From Plantibacter sp. Leaf314 (lineage in GTDB: Bacteria; Actinomycetota; Actinomycetes; Actinomycetales; Microbacteriaceae): a stretch of DNA of 64,000 bases. The position numbers were made by a program, and so were the translations under genes. Positions 9,505 through 17,759 of this stretch are shown in pieces. Location: the NCBI RefSeq assembly GCF_001423185.1, contig NZ_LMOB01000002.1, positions 377,573 to 441,572 of the forward strand, read 5' to 3'. The notes beneath the pieces were generated by a model. It made no database searches and had not been told where the DNA came from. It saw nothing but the letters and a program-made list of their open reading frames with translations. Every line of letters starts with the position of its first letter. Within the stretch, counting starts at the first letter, position 1.

Positions 9505-10276
9505 CGTCGCCGGCGGCCACGGCCACCGGGGCGCCACCGTCGCTCGGCCGGACGACGAGCCGCCCATCGGGGTCGATGCGCTCGGCGGTACCGGTCAACG
9601 TCCCGCCGCCCGGCAACTCGACGCGGACCGAACTGTCGAGTGTCACGCAGTGTTCCGTGACCGTCGTGCGGAGACCGCTGGCCTCGGCGTCGCCTGACGC
9701 CTCGAGGTACGCGTCGTACAGCCGCCCGAACGCGCGGAGGTACCCGGCGAGGACCGTGTCGGGATCCGGGTCGGCGAGCCCCTCGAGCAGGAGCGAGGTG
9801 GACCGGTCCGTCGGCAGTTCGCCCGCTCGCTGCCGCAGGTTGATCCCGGTGCCGACGATGGCACCGTCGCCGGTCGGCAGCAGTTCGGAGAGGATACCGG
9901 ACACCTTCCGACCACCGACGAGGACGTCGTTCGGCCATTTCACCCCGGCGGGCACCCCGAGATCCTGGAGCGACGACGCCAGGGCGGCTCCGGCGAGCAG
10001 CGGTAGCCATCCGTAGGCCTCGAGCCCGAGGGGTCGGCCGGACGGCGTGACCGGCCGGAGCAGGATGGACACGGCGAGCGAGGCTCCAGGAGGCGTCGTC
10101 CACACCCGACCGAGGCGGCCCCGCCCGTTGCGCTGGTCATCGGTGACGACGACCGAACGGTCCGGCCAGCCGCCGCCGTCCTCGCGGGCCCTGATCGCGA
10201 GTTCGTCGTTGGTCGAGCCCGCGTGCTCGAGGATCTCGAGGCGCGGGACGAGGGCGGCGGTGCTGGGCAGATCCAT
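9488..10276 (-). CDS. birA: biotin--[acetyl-CoA-carboxylase] ligase BirA
   Basis: BirA activates biotin with ATP and attaches it to the carboxylase carrier domain, here probably that of the product of 17760-19520. The 262-residue protein has the ligase motif GRGRLGRVWTTPPGASLAVS and KWPNDVLVGGRKVSGIL, followed by the C-terminal domain. There is no N-terminal helix-turn-helix, so it is a class I enzyme without repressor function. The start at MDLPSTAALVP was chosen because a TAGGGT -10 lies seven bases upstream. It is divergent from accD5, which it serves. Confidence 0.93.
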   Translation of the reverse strand: MDLPSTAALVPRLEILEHAGSTNDELAIRAREDGGGWPDRSVVVTDDQRNGRGRLGRVWTTPPGASLAVSILLRPVTPSGRPLGLEAYGWLPLLAGAALASSLQDLGVPAGVKWPNDVLVGGRKVSGILSELLPTGDGAIVGTGINLRQRAGELPTDRSTSLLLEGLADPDPDTVLAGYLRAFGRLYDAYLEASGDAEASGLRTTVTEHCVTLDSSVRVELPGGGTLTGTAERIDPDGRLVVRPSDGGAPVAVAAGDVTHVR

Positions 10277-10283
10277 GCCGACC

Positions 10284-10289
10284 ACCCTA
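10284..10289 (-). promoter_or_regulatory. -10 element, leaderless start of birA
   Basis: TAGGGT on the minus strand, seven bases before the birA ATG at 10276. No good -35 is visible. Confidence 0.55.
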
Positions 10290-10404
10290 CTGAGGAGCGC
10301 CGTCCGAGCCCCCGACGCACGCACGTCCGCTTGGCCGATGTCGACAACGGATCTCGATGGTGCTTGTACGCGATCGTCAACGGGTTCGCCGGGGGGCCAC
10401 CGGG

Positions 10405-10410
10405 TAAGGT
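10405..10410 (+). promoter_or_regulatory. -10 element, leaderless start of accD5
   Basis: TAAGGT followed by six bases and the GTG at 10417. The divergent birA/accD5 interval is only 140 bases long. Confidence 0.55.
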
Positions 10411-10416
10411 GAAAGC

Positions 10417-12018
10417 GTGACCGACGAAACCGCCTCCGGCCCTGACCTGTACACGACGGCCGGGAAGCTCGCCGACCTCAAGAACCGCTATCACGAAGCC
10501 GTGACGGCGAGCGGCGAAGCCGCCATCGAGAAGCAGCACAAGAAGGGCAAGCTCACCGCGCGGGAGCGCATCGAGCAACTGCTCGACCACGGCAGTTTCG
10601 TCGAACTCGACGAATTCGTGCGGCACCGCACCACGGCGTTCGGCATGGACCGCTCGCGGCCGTACGGCGACGCCGTCGTCACGGGCACCGGCACCATCCA
10701 CGGTCGACAGGTCGCCGTGTACTCGCAGGACTTCACCATCTTCGGCGGTTCGCTCGGCGAGGTCGCCGGCGACAAGATCATCAAGATCATGGACCTCGCC
10801 CTGAAGACCGGCGTCCCGATCATCGGCATGCTCGACTCGGGCGGCGCCCGCATCCAGGAGGGTGTCGTCGCCCTCGGCAAGTACGGCGAGATCTTCCGCC
10901 GCAACACGCAGGCGTCCGGGGTCATCCCGCAGATCTCCATCATCATGGGTCCGGCCGCCGGTGGCGCCGTCTACTCCCCCGCCCTCACCGACTTCGTCAT
11001 CATGGTCGACAAGACCAGCCAGATGTTCGTGACCGGCCCCGACGTCATCAAGACGGTCACGGGCGAGGACGTCGGCATGGAGGAGCTGGGCGGCGGGTAC
11101 ACCCACAACACCCGCTCCGGTGTCGCGCACTATCTCGCGAGCGACGAGCCGGACGCCCTCGACTACGCCAGGACCCTCGTCGGGTTCCTGCCCGACAACA
11201 ACCTCGCCGAAGCCACCGTCTTCGACGTCGAGGTGGAGCTCGAGACCACCGACGAGGACCGCCGACTCAACACCCTCATCCCCGACTCCCCGAACCAGCC
11301 GTACGACGTCAAGACGGTCATCGAGCACGTGGTCGACGACGGCGACTTCCTGGAGGTCCAGCCGCTCTTCGCCCCGAACATCGTGATCGGCTTCGCCCGC
11401 GTCGAGGGCCGCTCCGTCGGCGTCATCGCGAACCAGCCGTCCCAGATGGCCGGCACCCTGAACATCGAGGCCGGCGAGAAGGCCAGCCGCTTCGTCCGCT
11501 TCTGCGACGCGTTCAGCATCCCGATCCTGACCCTCGTCGACGTCCCCGGCTACCTGCCCGGCACCGACCAGGAGTGGACGGGTGTCATCCGGCGCGGCGC
11601 GAAGCTGCTCTACGCCTACGCCGAGGCCACCGTGCCGCTCGTGACCGTCATCCTGCGGAAGGCCTACGGCGGCGCCTACATCGTCATGGGCTCCAAGCAG
11701 CTCGGTGCCGACATCAACCTCGCCTGGCCCACCGCCGAGATCGCCGTCATGGGCGGTCAGGGCGCCGTCAACATCCTCTACCGCGGCGAGATCAAGCGGG
11801 CAGAAGAGGCCGGCGAAGACGTCGCGGCGGTGCGCACCCGCCTGGCGAACGAGTACACCTACAACGTCGCGAGCCCGTTCCTCGCCGCCGAGCGCGGCGA
11901 GCTGGACGGCGTGATCGAGCCCGCAGCCACCCGCGTCTCGGTCATCAAGGCGTTGCGAGCGCTCCGGACGAAGCGCGCGAGCCTGCCCGCCAAGAAGCAC
12001 GGGAACATCCCGCTGTGA
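10417..12018 (+). CDS. accD5: acyl-CoA carboxylase beta (carboxyltransferase) subunit
   Basis: The carboxyltransferase moves CO2 from carboxybiotin to acetyl- or propionyl-CoA, giving malonyl- or methylmalonyl-CoA. The 533-residue length is right for the PccB/AccD5 family. Diagnostic segments include [20 protein letters not shown], the acyl-CoA site [14 protein letters not shown], and the second-half biotin-site region [16 protein letters not shown] with [12 protein letters not shown]. It is followed by the epsilon subunit with a GTGA overlap. The order birA, accD, accE matches the M. tuberculosis accD5 locus. Acetyl versus propionyl preference cannot be read from here. Confidence 0.95.
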   Translation: MTDETASGPDLYTTAGKLADLKNRYHEAVTASGEAAIEKQHKKGKLTARERIEQLLDHGSFVELDEFVRHRTTAFGMDRSRPYGDAVVTGTGTIHGRQVAVYSQDFTIFGGSLGEVAGDKIIKIMDLALKTGVPIIGMLDSGGARIQEGVVALGKYGEIFRRNTQASGVIPQISIIMGPAAGGAVYSPALTDFVIMVDKTSQMFVTGPDVIKTVTGEDVGMEELGGGYTHNTRSGVAHYLASDEPDALDYARTLVGFLPDNNLAEATVFDVEVELETTDEDRRLNTLIPDSPNQPYDVKTVIEHVVDDGDFLEVQPLFAPNIVIGFARVEGRSVGVIANQPSQMAGTLNIEAGEKASRFVRFCDAFSIPILTLVDVPGYLPGTDQEWTGVIRRGAKLLYAYAEATVPLVTVILRKAYGGAYIVMGSKQLGADINLAWPTAEIAVMGGQGAVNILYRGEIKRAEEAGEDVAAVRTRLANEYTYNVASPFLAAERGELDGVIEPAATRVSVIKALRALRTKRASLPAKKHGNIPL

Positions 12019-12266
12019 GCGACACCGGCCGGCCGGACACGACGGAACCCTCGGCGATCGACCTCCGGATCGTGCGGGGCGCCCCGAACGACGAGGAGAT
12101 CGCGGCCCTGACCGCCGTCTTGAGCGTCGCGATCGCCGAGCAGGCGATGCGCGACGCCGACACCGCGCCGCCGCCGCGCATCCCGTCGACCTGGGAACGG
12201 ACGCGTCGCCAGCTGCGCAGCGGGATCACCCCGGGTCCCGGTCACTGGCGCGCGTTCACGGGCTGA
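12015..12266 (+). CDS. accE: acyl-CoA carboxylase epsilon subunit
   Basis: A small 83-residue protein starting with GTG inside the accD5 stop (GTGA). It has the epsilon-subunit pattern [22 protein letters not shown] near the N-terminus, and a C-terminal SXWE-like part ([13 protein letters not shown]) ending in WRAFTG. Epsilon subunits stabilise the alpha-beta complex in actinobacteria. The position directly after accD5 supports the call. Confidence 0.9.
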   Translation: MSDTGRPDTTEPSAIDLRIVRGAPNDEEIAALTAVLSVAIAEQAMRDADTAPPPRIPSTWERTRRQLRSGITPGPGHWRAFTG

Positions 12267-12349
12267 GCGCCCGCGACGACCTCCACGGAGCGCTCGTCTT
12301 CCCGGTCCACCGTGGGGGACGGGTATGTCCTCCATAGTGCCGACTGTCG

Positions 12350-12367
12350 GGGGTACCCCTGATGGGG
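12350..12367. promoter_or_regulatory. overlapping palindromes, possible operator
   Basis: GGGGTACCCC (12350-12359) overlaps a second dyad, CCCC-tgat-GGGG (12356-12367). It lies about 70 bases upstream of a TAGGGT element (12427-12432) in a gene-free stretch. The next genes are a two-component system, so a response-regulator site is conceivable. This is inference only. Confidence 0.35.
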
Positions 12368-12454
12368 GAAGATCATTCTCGAGAGTTGAGTCTCATCGAG
12401 ACCACTTCACCAGCTTCTGCTCCATCTAGGGTAAGCGGGCAGAAGTTCGGGGGC

Positions 12455-12489
12455 GGGTCAGAGCGGTATTCGGGTTACCGCTCTGACCC
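12455..12489 (+). terminator. 14-bp hairpin downstream of accE
   Basis: GGGTCAGAGCGGTA and TACCGCTCTGACCC are perfect complements around a 7-base loop. It may terminate accE transcripts or be the body of the candidate small RNA. Confidence 0.5.
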
Positions 12490-12498
12490 ACGAACTCC

Positions 12499-12531
12499 AA
12501 GGAGGGCCAGCATCGGGTGCTGGCCCTCCTT
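12499..12531. terminator. strong bidirectional intrinsic terminator
   Basis: AAGGAGGGCCAGCA and TGCTGGCCCTCCTT form a perfect 14-bp stem with a 5-base loop, followed by a pyrimidine-rich tail. It sits between the plus-strand acc genes and the minus-strand sensor genes. Confidence 0.8.
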
Positions 12532-12614
12532 CTCGTTCACGTGGGTGTGCTGAACGGACGCCCATGCCGATCGATTGCAGCTCGCGATGGTCGTCTGAGC
12601 TTCCCGCTCGAGGA

Positions 12615-13676
12615 TCACTCCGCTTCGGCGGCCGCCTGGCGTCCGAGGTCGGCGCGCGATCCGTCCCGCGGGATCTCGAGCCAGACGTCGAGGTCCTCGT
12701 CATCGTCGTCGGGGCCCGGCGCGACGCCGGGAACCGGGGGCACGGCACGCAGCCCGACGACCGTCACCGCGACGCGATCGTCGTCCGGCACGCTCCGCAC
12801 GATGAGGCGCGTCGCGGCCGAAGCCGCGAGCGTCTCGGCGATCTGCGCATGGATCGCGTCGAGGACCTCGGCGTCCAGCTCCTCGAGACCGCCCTCGTCG
12901 AGCATGTTCACGACCGCGCCCCGACGACGAGCGGCGAGGACCTCGGCGCGCACCGCGTCGCTCAGGAGGTGGCGGCCCCGGATCTCGTCGCGGAGGCTCG
13001 CCTCCAGCGTCCGGCACTCGGTCCGATCGGCGACCGAGAGTCTGCCACCGTTCGCGATGATCGTGCGCAGCATCGGTGTGGCGAGCCGACCCGTCTGGCT
13101 GAGGCGTCGCCGTCGTTCGTGGACGTGGGCGTACTGGGCTGCCTGCCAGTCCGAGGTCGCGTGCTCCGCCTGGGTGAGTCGCTCGGCGTCGTGCTGGGCG
13201 CCGGCGATCGACCGGGTGAGCACGCTCGCGAGGACGACCCAGATGAGGCTCCCCGTCACGCCCATGCCGAGCGCCAGGCCGGGGCCGGCCCAGACCAGGG
13301 ACTGCACGGTGAGGAAGATAATCCCGAGGTAGGCGATCAACTCGCGTTGCCGGACCACCGTGATCGTCATCAGGGTCCCGATCGAGGCCACATGCCAGGT
13401 GGCGTAGCCGTTGTTCCGGGTGGGGTCCAGCTGGCTCGTCACGAGGAGGGGGACGATGATGGCGGTCGCGAGGTTGAGGCTGGCGAGCCACGAGGGCATC
13501 CGGGTCGATCCCATCGGCCAGAGGCTCAGGACGCTCGCGACGGCGTAGACGAGCATCGCGATGAGCACCGGCACGGCTTCACGCGGCGTCTCGAGGGTCA
13601 AGGCGGCACGAAGCAGGTGGTAGGCCGAGAACAGGGCGGCGAGGATGACGAGCGCGTACCGCGGGGCCGGGGTCAT
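12615..13676 (-). CDS. histidine-kinase-like membrane protein without recognisable ATPase motifs
   Basis: A 353-residue protein with about five or six hydrophobic helices in residues 1-170. A cytosolic region follows with a short coiled stretch (AQHDAERLTQAEHATSDW), then a C-terminal domain resembling the shape of sensor kinases. I do not see a phosphoacceptor His in context, nor the N, G1 or G2 boxes of HATPase domains. The C-terminus is acidic (GPDDDDEDLDVW). It starts at 13676 with an ATGA overlap of the kinase stop, so it belongs to the response regulator-kinase operon. It may be a pseudokinase that tunes or hetero-oligomerises with the active kinase (inference). Confidence 0.65.
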   Translation of the reverse strand: MTPAPRYALVILAALFSAYHLLRAALTLETPREAVPVLIAMLVYAVASVLSLWPMGSTRMPSWLASLNLATAIIVPLLVTSQLDPTRNNGYATWHVASIGTLMTITVVRQRELIAYLGIIFLTVQSLVWAGPGLALGMGVTGSLIWVVLASVLTRSIAGAQHDAERLTQAEHATSDWQAAQYAHVHERRRRLSQTGRLATPMLRTIIANGGRLSVADRTECRTLEASLRDEIRGRHLLSDAVRAEVLAARRRGAVVNMLDEGGLEELDAEVLDAIHAQIAETLAASAATRLIVRSVPDDDRVAVTVVGLRAVPPVPGVAPGPDDDDEDLDVWLEIPRDGSRADLGRQAAAEAE

Positions 13677-14923
13677 GAGGCGTCCTCCGGAGACCACTCG
13701 ATCCGGATGACGGCTCCCTCACCGGGCCGGGAGAGCACGGTCGAGCGGCCTCCGACACCGGCCATGCGCTCGACGATCGACACCTTGAGGCCGAGCCGTT
13801 CCTCGGCGACCGCGTCGGGGCAGAATCCGACCCCGTCGTCGCTGACGGTCACGCAGACCCCGCCCGACACCGTCCCCTCGATCGCCAGGCTCCGCGCGAC
13901 GCCCTGGCCGGCATGCTCGACGCTGTTGACCATCGCCTGCACCGTCGCCCAGTACACCGCGTTCGCGACCGTCACGGGGAGCACCCGGCCGGACGCCCCC
14001 TCGGTCGTGACCGTGAACGGTTCGCCGAGCATCGACGCCGCACCGCGCAGGCGCTCGACGAGTTCCGCGAGGCCCGTGACCTCGTCCTCGTTGGTCATCG
14101 GCGCGCCGACCCCCTCGAGTTGCTCGATGGCGACCCTGGCCATCATCACCGCGAGCGCCTCGGACTTGGGGGTCATCGCGCGGTCTGCCGCGAGCAGCGA
14201 CGCGAGGACGCTGTCGTGCACGATCGAATCGACCTCGACCCGCTCCACCTCCGTGGCGTGCTGTTTGACGGCGGCGTCGTACGTCGACAGCGCGGCGGCC
14301 CTGGCCACGTCGACCCGGCCCGCCAACACCCGGAAGAGGCCCACCAGGACGACGATGAGCCCGCCGATGATCGTGGCGTACGAGGCGTCGAGCGTCCCGA
14401 TCTCCCAGGAGGCAGGCGCGAAGTCGGCGTCGATGATGCGGTTCACGCCGTACATGAACGAGGTGACCAGGAGGTACACGATCGCTCCGCGCAGTTTGAG
14501 CGGGACACAGGCGAAGGCGACCGCGATCGTGCAGAGGTACCAGATCCAGGGTTCCTGGTTGATGTCGGCCGGCGCCGGTGCGTTCACCGCGGGCCAGATG
14601 AGCAGTGCGACGAAGAACACCGCCGCGAAGACGCCGGATGCGAGCCGATGGTGCCACAGGAAGAAGCAGCAGCCGATGGCCACCCCCATGGACCCGAAGA
14701 CGGCCACGACGTAGAGGACGCCGATCCAGCCGTCGATCTGGACACCCTGGCCGAGGGTGGTGAACGCGGTCTGCAGGCCGAAGACGAGCCCGATGATCGC
14801 GACCGATCGGCCGAGGAGGCGCTCGAAGTTGGCGGTGTTCAGCATCCGGCGCTGAGCCTGGGCATCCTTCGTGTCCGCGGGGATCGCGGGATGCCTGGTC
14901 GGTGCCCGGAAGCTAGGAGACAT
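13673..14923 (-). CDS. membrane sensor histidine kinase
   Basis: A 416-residue kinase with a six-helix-like membrane sensor region (about 35-215). A dimerisation segment holds the likely phosphoacceptor in VEVDSIVHDSVLASLL. A HATPase domain follows with N box (AMVNSVEHAGQG), G1 (VSDDGVGFCPD) and G2-like (ERLGLKVSIVERM). It overlaps the response regulator stop by 11 bases and should phosphorylate that regulator. The signal is not inferable; a membrane or cell-envelope cue is plausible because there is no large extracellular domain. A start further downstream, at MLNTANFERL, is possible. Confidence 0.85.
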   Translation of the reverse strand: MSPSFRAPTRHPAIPADTKDAQAQRRMLNTANFERLLGRSVAIIGLVFGLQTAFTTLGQGVQIDGWIGVLYVVAVFGSMGVAIGCCFFLWHHRLASGVFAAVFFVALLIWPAVNAPAPADINQEPWIWYLCTIAVAFACVPLKLRGAIVYLLVTSFMYGVNRIIDADFAPASWEIGTLDASYATIIGGLIVVLVGLFRVLAGRVDVARAAALSTYDAAVKQHATEVERVEVDSIVHDSVLASLLAADRAMTPKSEALAVMMARVAIEQLEGVGAPMTNEDEVTGLAELVERLRGAASMLGEPFTVTTEGASGRVLPVTVANAVYWATVQAMVNSVEHAGQGVARSLAIEGTVSGGVCVTVSDDGVGFCPDAVAEERLGLKVSIVERMAGVGGRSTVLSRPGEGAVIRIEWSPEDAS

Positions 14924-15569
14924 CCGTCCCGCCTTGATCGAGGCCGGGGAGGATCCCGTCCTCGACCGCGCGGCGGAGCAGGTCGACCTTCGTCGGTGCC
15001 GGACGGCCCACCTCGACGTACTTCACGCGGATGCGGTCGATGTGCTCACGGGCCGTCGAGTAGGCGATCCCGAGCTGCATGGCGACGGTCTTCAGCGGCA
15101 GGCCGGAGGCGTAGAGGTGCAGCACGTCGCGCTCGCGCCGACCGAGTTGTGCGCGGGCGAAGTCGCTGTCGGCGTCGATCGCACTGGCCCACTCGATGTT
15201 GTTGAGCGCCTCGCCGCGGGCGACGGTGGCGATGGCGGCGATGACGGTGTCCGTCGGTGACGACTTCGGGATCACCCCGGACGCCCCGGCGGCCAGCGCC
15301 TCGCGGACGAGCGCCACCCGGTCGGCGATGGAGTGGATGAGCACGTGCGCGCCCACCGCCTGCACCGCCTGGATGTTCGTCGTCGGGGTGCTGCCGTCGG
15401 AGAGGGATAGGTCGAGCACGACGACGTCGGGGACCACTCCGTTCAGCGCGGCGATGCACTCGACGGCGGTCGGGGCACTCGCCACGACCTGATACCCGGC
15501 GTGCGCACACACCGCTTCGATCCCGAGCCGGACGGACTCGTGATCATCAATGATTGCGACGGTCACCAC
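14913..15569 (-). CDS. NarL/LuxR-family response regulator
   Basis: A 218-residue regulator with a receiver domain and a LuxR-type helix-turn-helix. The acidic pair is D8-D9, the phosphoacceptor Asp53 lies in VVVLDLSL, Ser80 takes the usual Thr place and Lys102 is in GVIPKS. The DNA-binding part begins at LGRRERDVLHLYASGLPLKT. A GTG start at 15569 was chosen because TACGAT lies exactly six bases upstream; the adjacent GTG at 15566 is the alternative. It is the first gene of a three-gene operon with the kinase and the kinase-like protein. Targets are unknown; the palindromic region near 12350 is one candidate. Confidence 0.9.
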   Translation of the reverse strand: MVTVAIIDDHESVRLGIEAVCAHAGYQVVASAPTAVECIAALNGVVPDVVVLDLSLSDGSTPTTNIQAVQAVGAHVLIHSIADRVALVREALAAGASGVIPKSSPTDTVIAAIATVARGEALNNIEWASAIDADSDFARAQLGRRERDVLHLYASGLPLKTVAMQLGIAYSTAREHIDRIRVKYVEVGRPAPTKVDLLRRAVEDGILPGLDQGGTDVS

Positions 15570-15575
15570 GGCACC

Positions 15576-15581
15576 ATCGTA
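15576..15581 (-). promoter_or_regulatory. -10 element, leaderless start of response regulator operon
   Basis: TACGAT on the minus strand, six bases before the GTG at 15569. Confidence 0.55.
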
Positions 15582-15646
15582 GCGAGTGCCGGACCCGTCG
15601 GGCGGGACGGCTGTGGAGCGAGTCGGTCCGCCCGGGTGCTCGCCGT

Positions 15647-16951
15647 TCAAGCCGTGCGGGTGAAGCCGGCGACGGCCTCGAGGTGGTGGGTGTTCGGGAA
15701 GAGGTCGTAGGCGGCCAGGTGGCCCAGTTCGTACCCCTGCTCGGCCAGCAGGGCCACGTCGCGGGAGAGCGCGATGGGGTCGCAGGCGACGTAGACGATC
15801 GACGCGGGGCGCAGTTCGCCGAGCATCGCGACGATCTCCGCGCCGGCGCCCGACCGCGGCGGGTCCAGGACGACCGTCGCGGTGGCGTAGCGGGAACGCT
15901 CGATGCGGCTGCCCGAGGCGATCTCCGACCGCAGGAAGGCGTCGACCTTGGCGGTGACCGCCTGCGCGCCGACCCACTCGGACAGGTTCTCCCCCGCGTA
16001 CTCGGTGGCGCGCTCGTCGCTCTCGACGGTCGTGATGCGCGTCGTGGAGCCGAAGCGGTCGGCCACGCCGGCGGCCAACAGCCCGACACCGCCGTAGAGG
16101 TCGAGGTTCGCGGCGCGGGCGTCGAAGCGCGCGTCGTCGATCGCGTCGGAGACCGCCTGCTGCAGGGTCGTCGCGGCCTGGCGGTGGACCTGCCAGAACC
16201 CGTTCGCGTCGACGATGAACTCGCGGTCGCCGACGAGCTCACGGATCGGATCGGCCGCCGGACGGACCGGCTTCGGGCCGCCGCGTCGACCACGGCCGCC
16301 GCCGCGTCGCCGGTCGCCGCCTCCGGCCTCGTCGGCGCGGGTGAGGACACGGACGGCTCCGGTCGAGGAGGCGACGATGTCGATCGACGTGGTGCCGTGC
16401 GGCAGTTCCTCGAGCCGCGCCGCGTCCGCGACGGCCTCGATCGCGAGGGGCAGGTCGTCGACGGGGACGACCTGGTGGGACCGCGCGGCGTAGGGACCGA
16501 TGTTGCCGTGCTGGTCGACGTGCAGTGAGACCCTCGTGCGCCACCGCGTCCCGTCGGGCGTCTCGCCGTCCACCGCGGACACGGTGAACTCCGGTGCGAC
16601 CCCGGCGAAGCGCTCGAGCCCTTCGGCCAGGACCTGGTGCTTCAGGGCACGCTGGTGGGCCAGATCGATGTGGCCGAACTCGGCACCGCCGGCCCGTTCG
16701 CCCGGCTCGCGGTCGACGGAGGCCTCGGCCCACACGTGGGGGCGGCGGTACTCGGACGGCGTGAGGACCTCCAGAGTCTCCGCGCGCCAGAAGCGCTTCT
16801 CGTTCTCGTCGACGATCCGGGCCCTGACCCGCTCACCGGGCAGGGTGTCGGGGACGAAGACCACGCGGCCCTCGTGCCGAGCGACGAACACACCCCCGTG
16901 GGCTACGTTGGTGATGTCCAGTTCCACGGTGCGTCCAGTCGTCGTGCTCAT
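15647..16951 (-). CDS. TrmA/RumA-type class I SAM-dependent RNA (uracil-5-)methyltransferase
   Basis: A 434-residue enzyme with an N-terminal TRAM RNA-binding domain (about 8-65, VELDITNVAHGGVFVARHEG). The SAM-binding methyltransferase domain carries DLYGGVGLLAAGVA, VVLDPPRSGAG and the catalytic cysteine in VYVACDPIALSRD. It should methylate a uridine at C5 in rRNA or tRNA, but the exact site cannot be assigned. The iron-sulfur cysteines of RumA are not evident. An RGGGRGRRGG-like basic stretch near residue 220 is an insertion that could help RNA binding. It ends 77 bases upstream of the response regulator start. Confidence 0.88.
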   Translation of the reverse strand: MSTTTGRTVELDITNVAHGGVFVARHEGRVVFVPDTLPGERVRARIVDENEKRFWRAETLEVLTPSEYRRPHVWAEASVDREPGERAGGAEFGHIDLAHQRALKHQVLAEGLERFAGVAPEFTVSAVDGETPDGTRWRTRVSLHVDQHGNIGPYAARSHQVVPVDDLPLAIEAVADAARLEELPHGTTSIDIVASSTGAVRVLTRADEAGGGDRRRGGGRGRRGGPKPVRPAADPIRELVGDREFIVDANGFWQVHRQAATTLQQAVSDAIDDARFDARAANLDLYGGVGLLAAGVADRFGSTTRITTVESDERATEYAGENLSEWVGAQAVTAKVDAFLRSEIASGSRIERSRYATATVVLDPPRSGAGAEIVAMLGELRPASIVYVACDPIALSRDVALLAEQGYELGHLAAYDLFPNTHHLEAVAGFTRTA

Positions 16952-17012
16952 GCGTCGAGCATGTCACACGGGTGACCGGCGGGGGTCCACCGTCCTCCCG
17001 GAAGGAACCGCC

Positions 17013-17663
17013 GTGCGTCTCACGCTCGCCTCAACGTCCCCGGCCCGGCTCGCGCTGCTGCGGTCGAGCGGCATCGAACCGGTCGTCGTCCCGTCGTCGG
17101 TCGACGAGGACCAGGCGGTCGCGGACGCCACGCACGCCGCCGGAGCGCCGCTGACCCCGGAGGCGGTCGTGGCACTCCTCGCCCGGGCGAAAGCCGAGGC
17201 CTCACTGCGGGTGGTCGTCGATCGCGGCGACGAGGTCGGCCTCCTCCTCGGGGGCGATTCGGTCTTCGTCCTCGACGGCGTCGTCCACGGGAAGCCGCAC
17301 ACGGCCGAGCGGGCACGCGAGCGGTGGCGGGCACAGCGCGGGCGGACCGGGACGCTGTACTCCGGCCACTGGCTCATCGACGGCACGCGCCCCTCGCCGG
17401 TCGGGGTCGGTGCCGTCGCCTCGGCCGAGGTGTCCTTCGCCGACGACCTCGACGATGCCGAGATCGACGCGTACATCGCCTCCGGTGAGCCGCTCGAGGT
17501 CGCCGGAGCGTTCACCATCGACAGCCTCGGTGCAGCCTTCATCACCCGGATCGACGGCGATCCGTCCACCGTCGTCGGCCTGTCCCTGCCGACGCTCCGG
17601 CGTCTCGTCCGCACCCTCGGGCACGACTGGCATGCGCTCCGCAACCGCGCCGGAGCCCTCTGA
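17013..17663 (+). CDS. maf: Maf-family nucleotide pyrophosphatase
   Basis: A 216-residue protein starting with GTG at 17013 after a good ribosome-binding site (GGAAGGA). It carries the Maf signature LTLASTSPARLALLRSSGI at the N-terminus, and the active-site region LLLGGDSVFVLDGVVHGKP. Maf proteins hydrolyse non-canonical or pyrimidine NTPs and help avoid misincorporation. The gene lies between accDE and accA, as maf does in M. tuberculosis. The sulfurtransferase gene usually found beside it there is absent here. Confidence 0.9.
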   Translation: MRLTLASTSPARLALLRSSGIEPVVVPSSVDEDQAVADATHAAGAPLTPEAVVALLARAKAEASLRVVVDRGDEVGLLLGGDSVFVLDGVVHGKPHTAERARERWRAQRGRTGTLYSGHWLIDGTRPSPVGVGAVASAEVSFADDLDDAEIDAYIASGEPLEVAGAFTIDSLGAAFITRIDGDPSTVVGLSLPTLRRLVRTLGHDWHALRNRAGAL

Positions 17664-17745
17664 CGCTGATGCCCTTGTAGGAGTCGCACGTCGTTCCACC
17701 AGCTTTTCTGTGCGTGTGGTCCAAAAGCCGACCCGGCCCGCCCGG

Positions 17746-17751
17746 TAGGCT
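17746..17751 (+). promoter_or_regulatory. -10 element upstream of accA3
   Basis: TAGGCT ending eight bases before the GTG at 17760, slightly longer than the usual six or seven. A GCTTTT/AAAAGC dyad lies just upstream (about 17702-17727). Confidence 0.45.
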
Positions 17752-17759
17752 CGTGGACT

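Larger units (their letters stand above)
12439..12531 (+). ncRNA. candidate structured small RNA
   Basis: The 348-base gap 12267-12614 between convergent genes holds no credible coding frame but dense structure. A TAGGGT at 12427-12432 could start a transcript near 12439. Within it are a closing helix AGTTCG/CGAACT (12444-12449 with 12491-12496), a perfect 14-bp hairpin (12455-12468 with 12476-12489), and a perfect 14-bp terminator hairpin. The predicted RNA is about 93 nucleotides. It could instead be the 3' tail of the accE transcript with two stacked terminators. No match to tmRNA, 6S, SRP or RNase P RNA was recognised. Confidence 0.4.

Noticed and set aside
12267..12614. tRNA, tmRNA, 6S or SRP RNA in the gap
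   Set aside because: No cloverleaf, no tmRNA tag frame and none of the conserved SRP or 6S motifs could be found by eye; only hairpins and dyads are present.
15566..15977. Longer response regulator starting at 15977
   Set aside because: The added residues overlap the coding strand region of the RNA methyltransferase in another frame and have no family similarity; receiver domains start directly at the beta strand VTVAIIDD.
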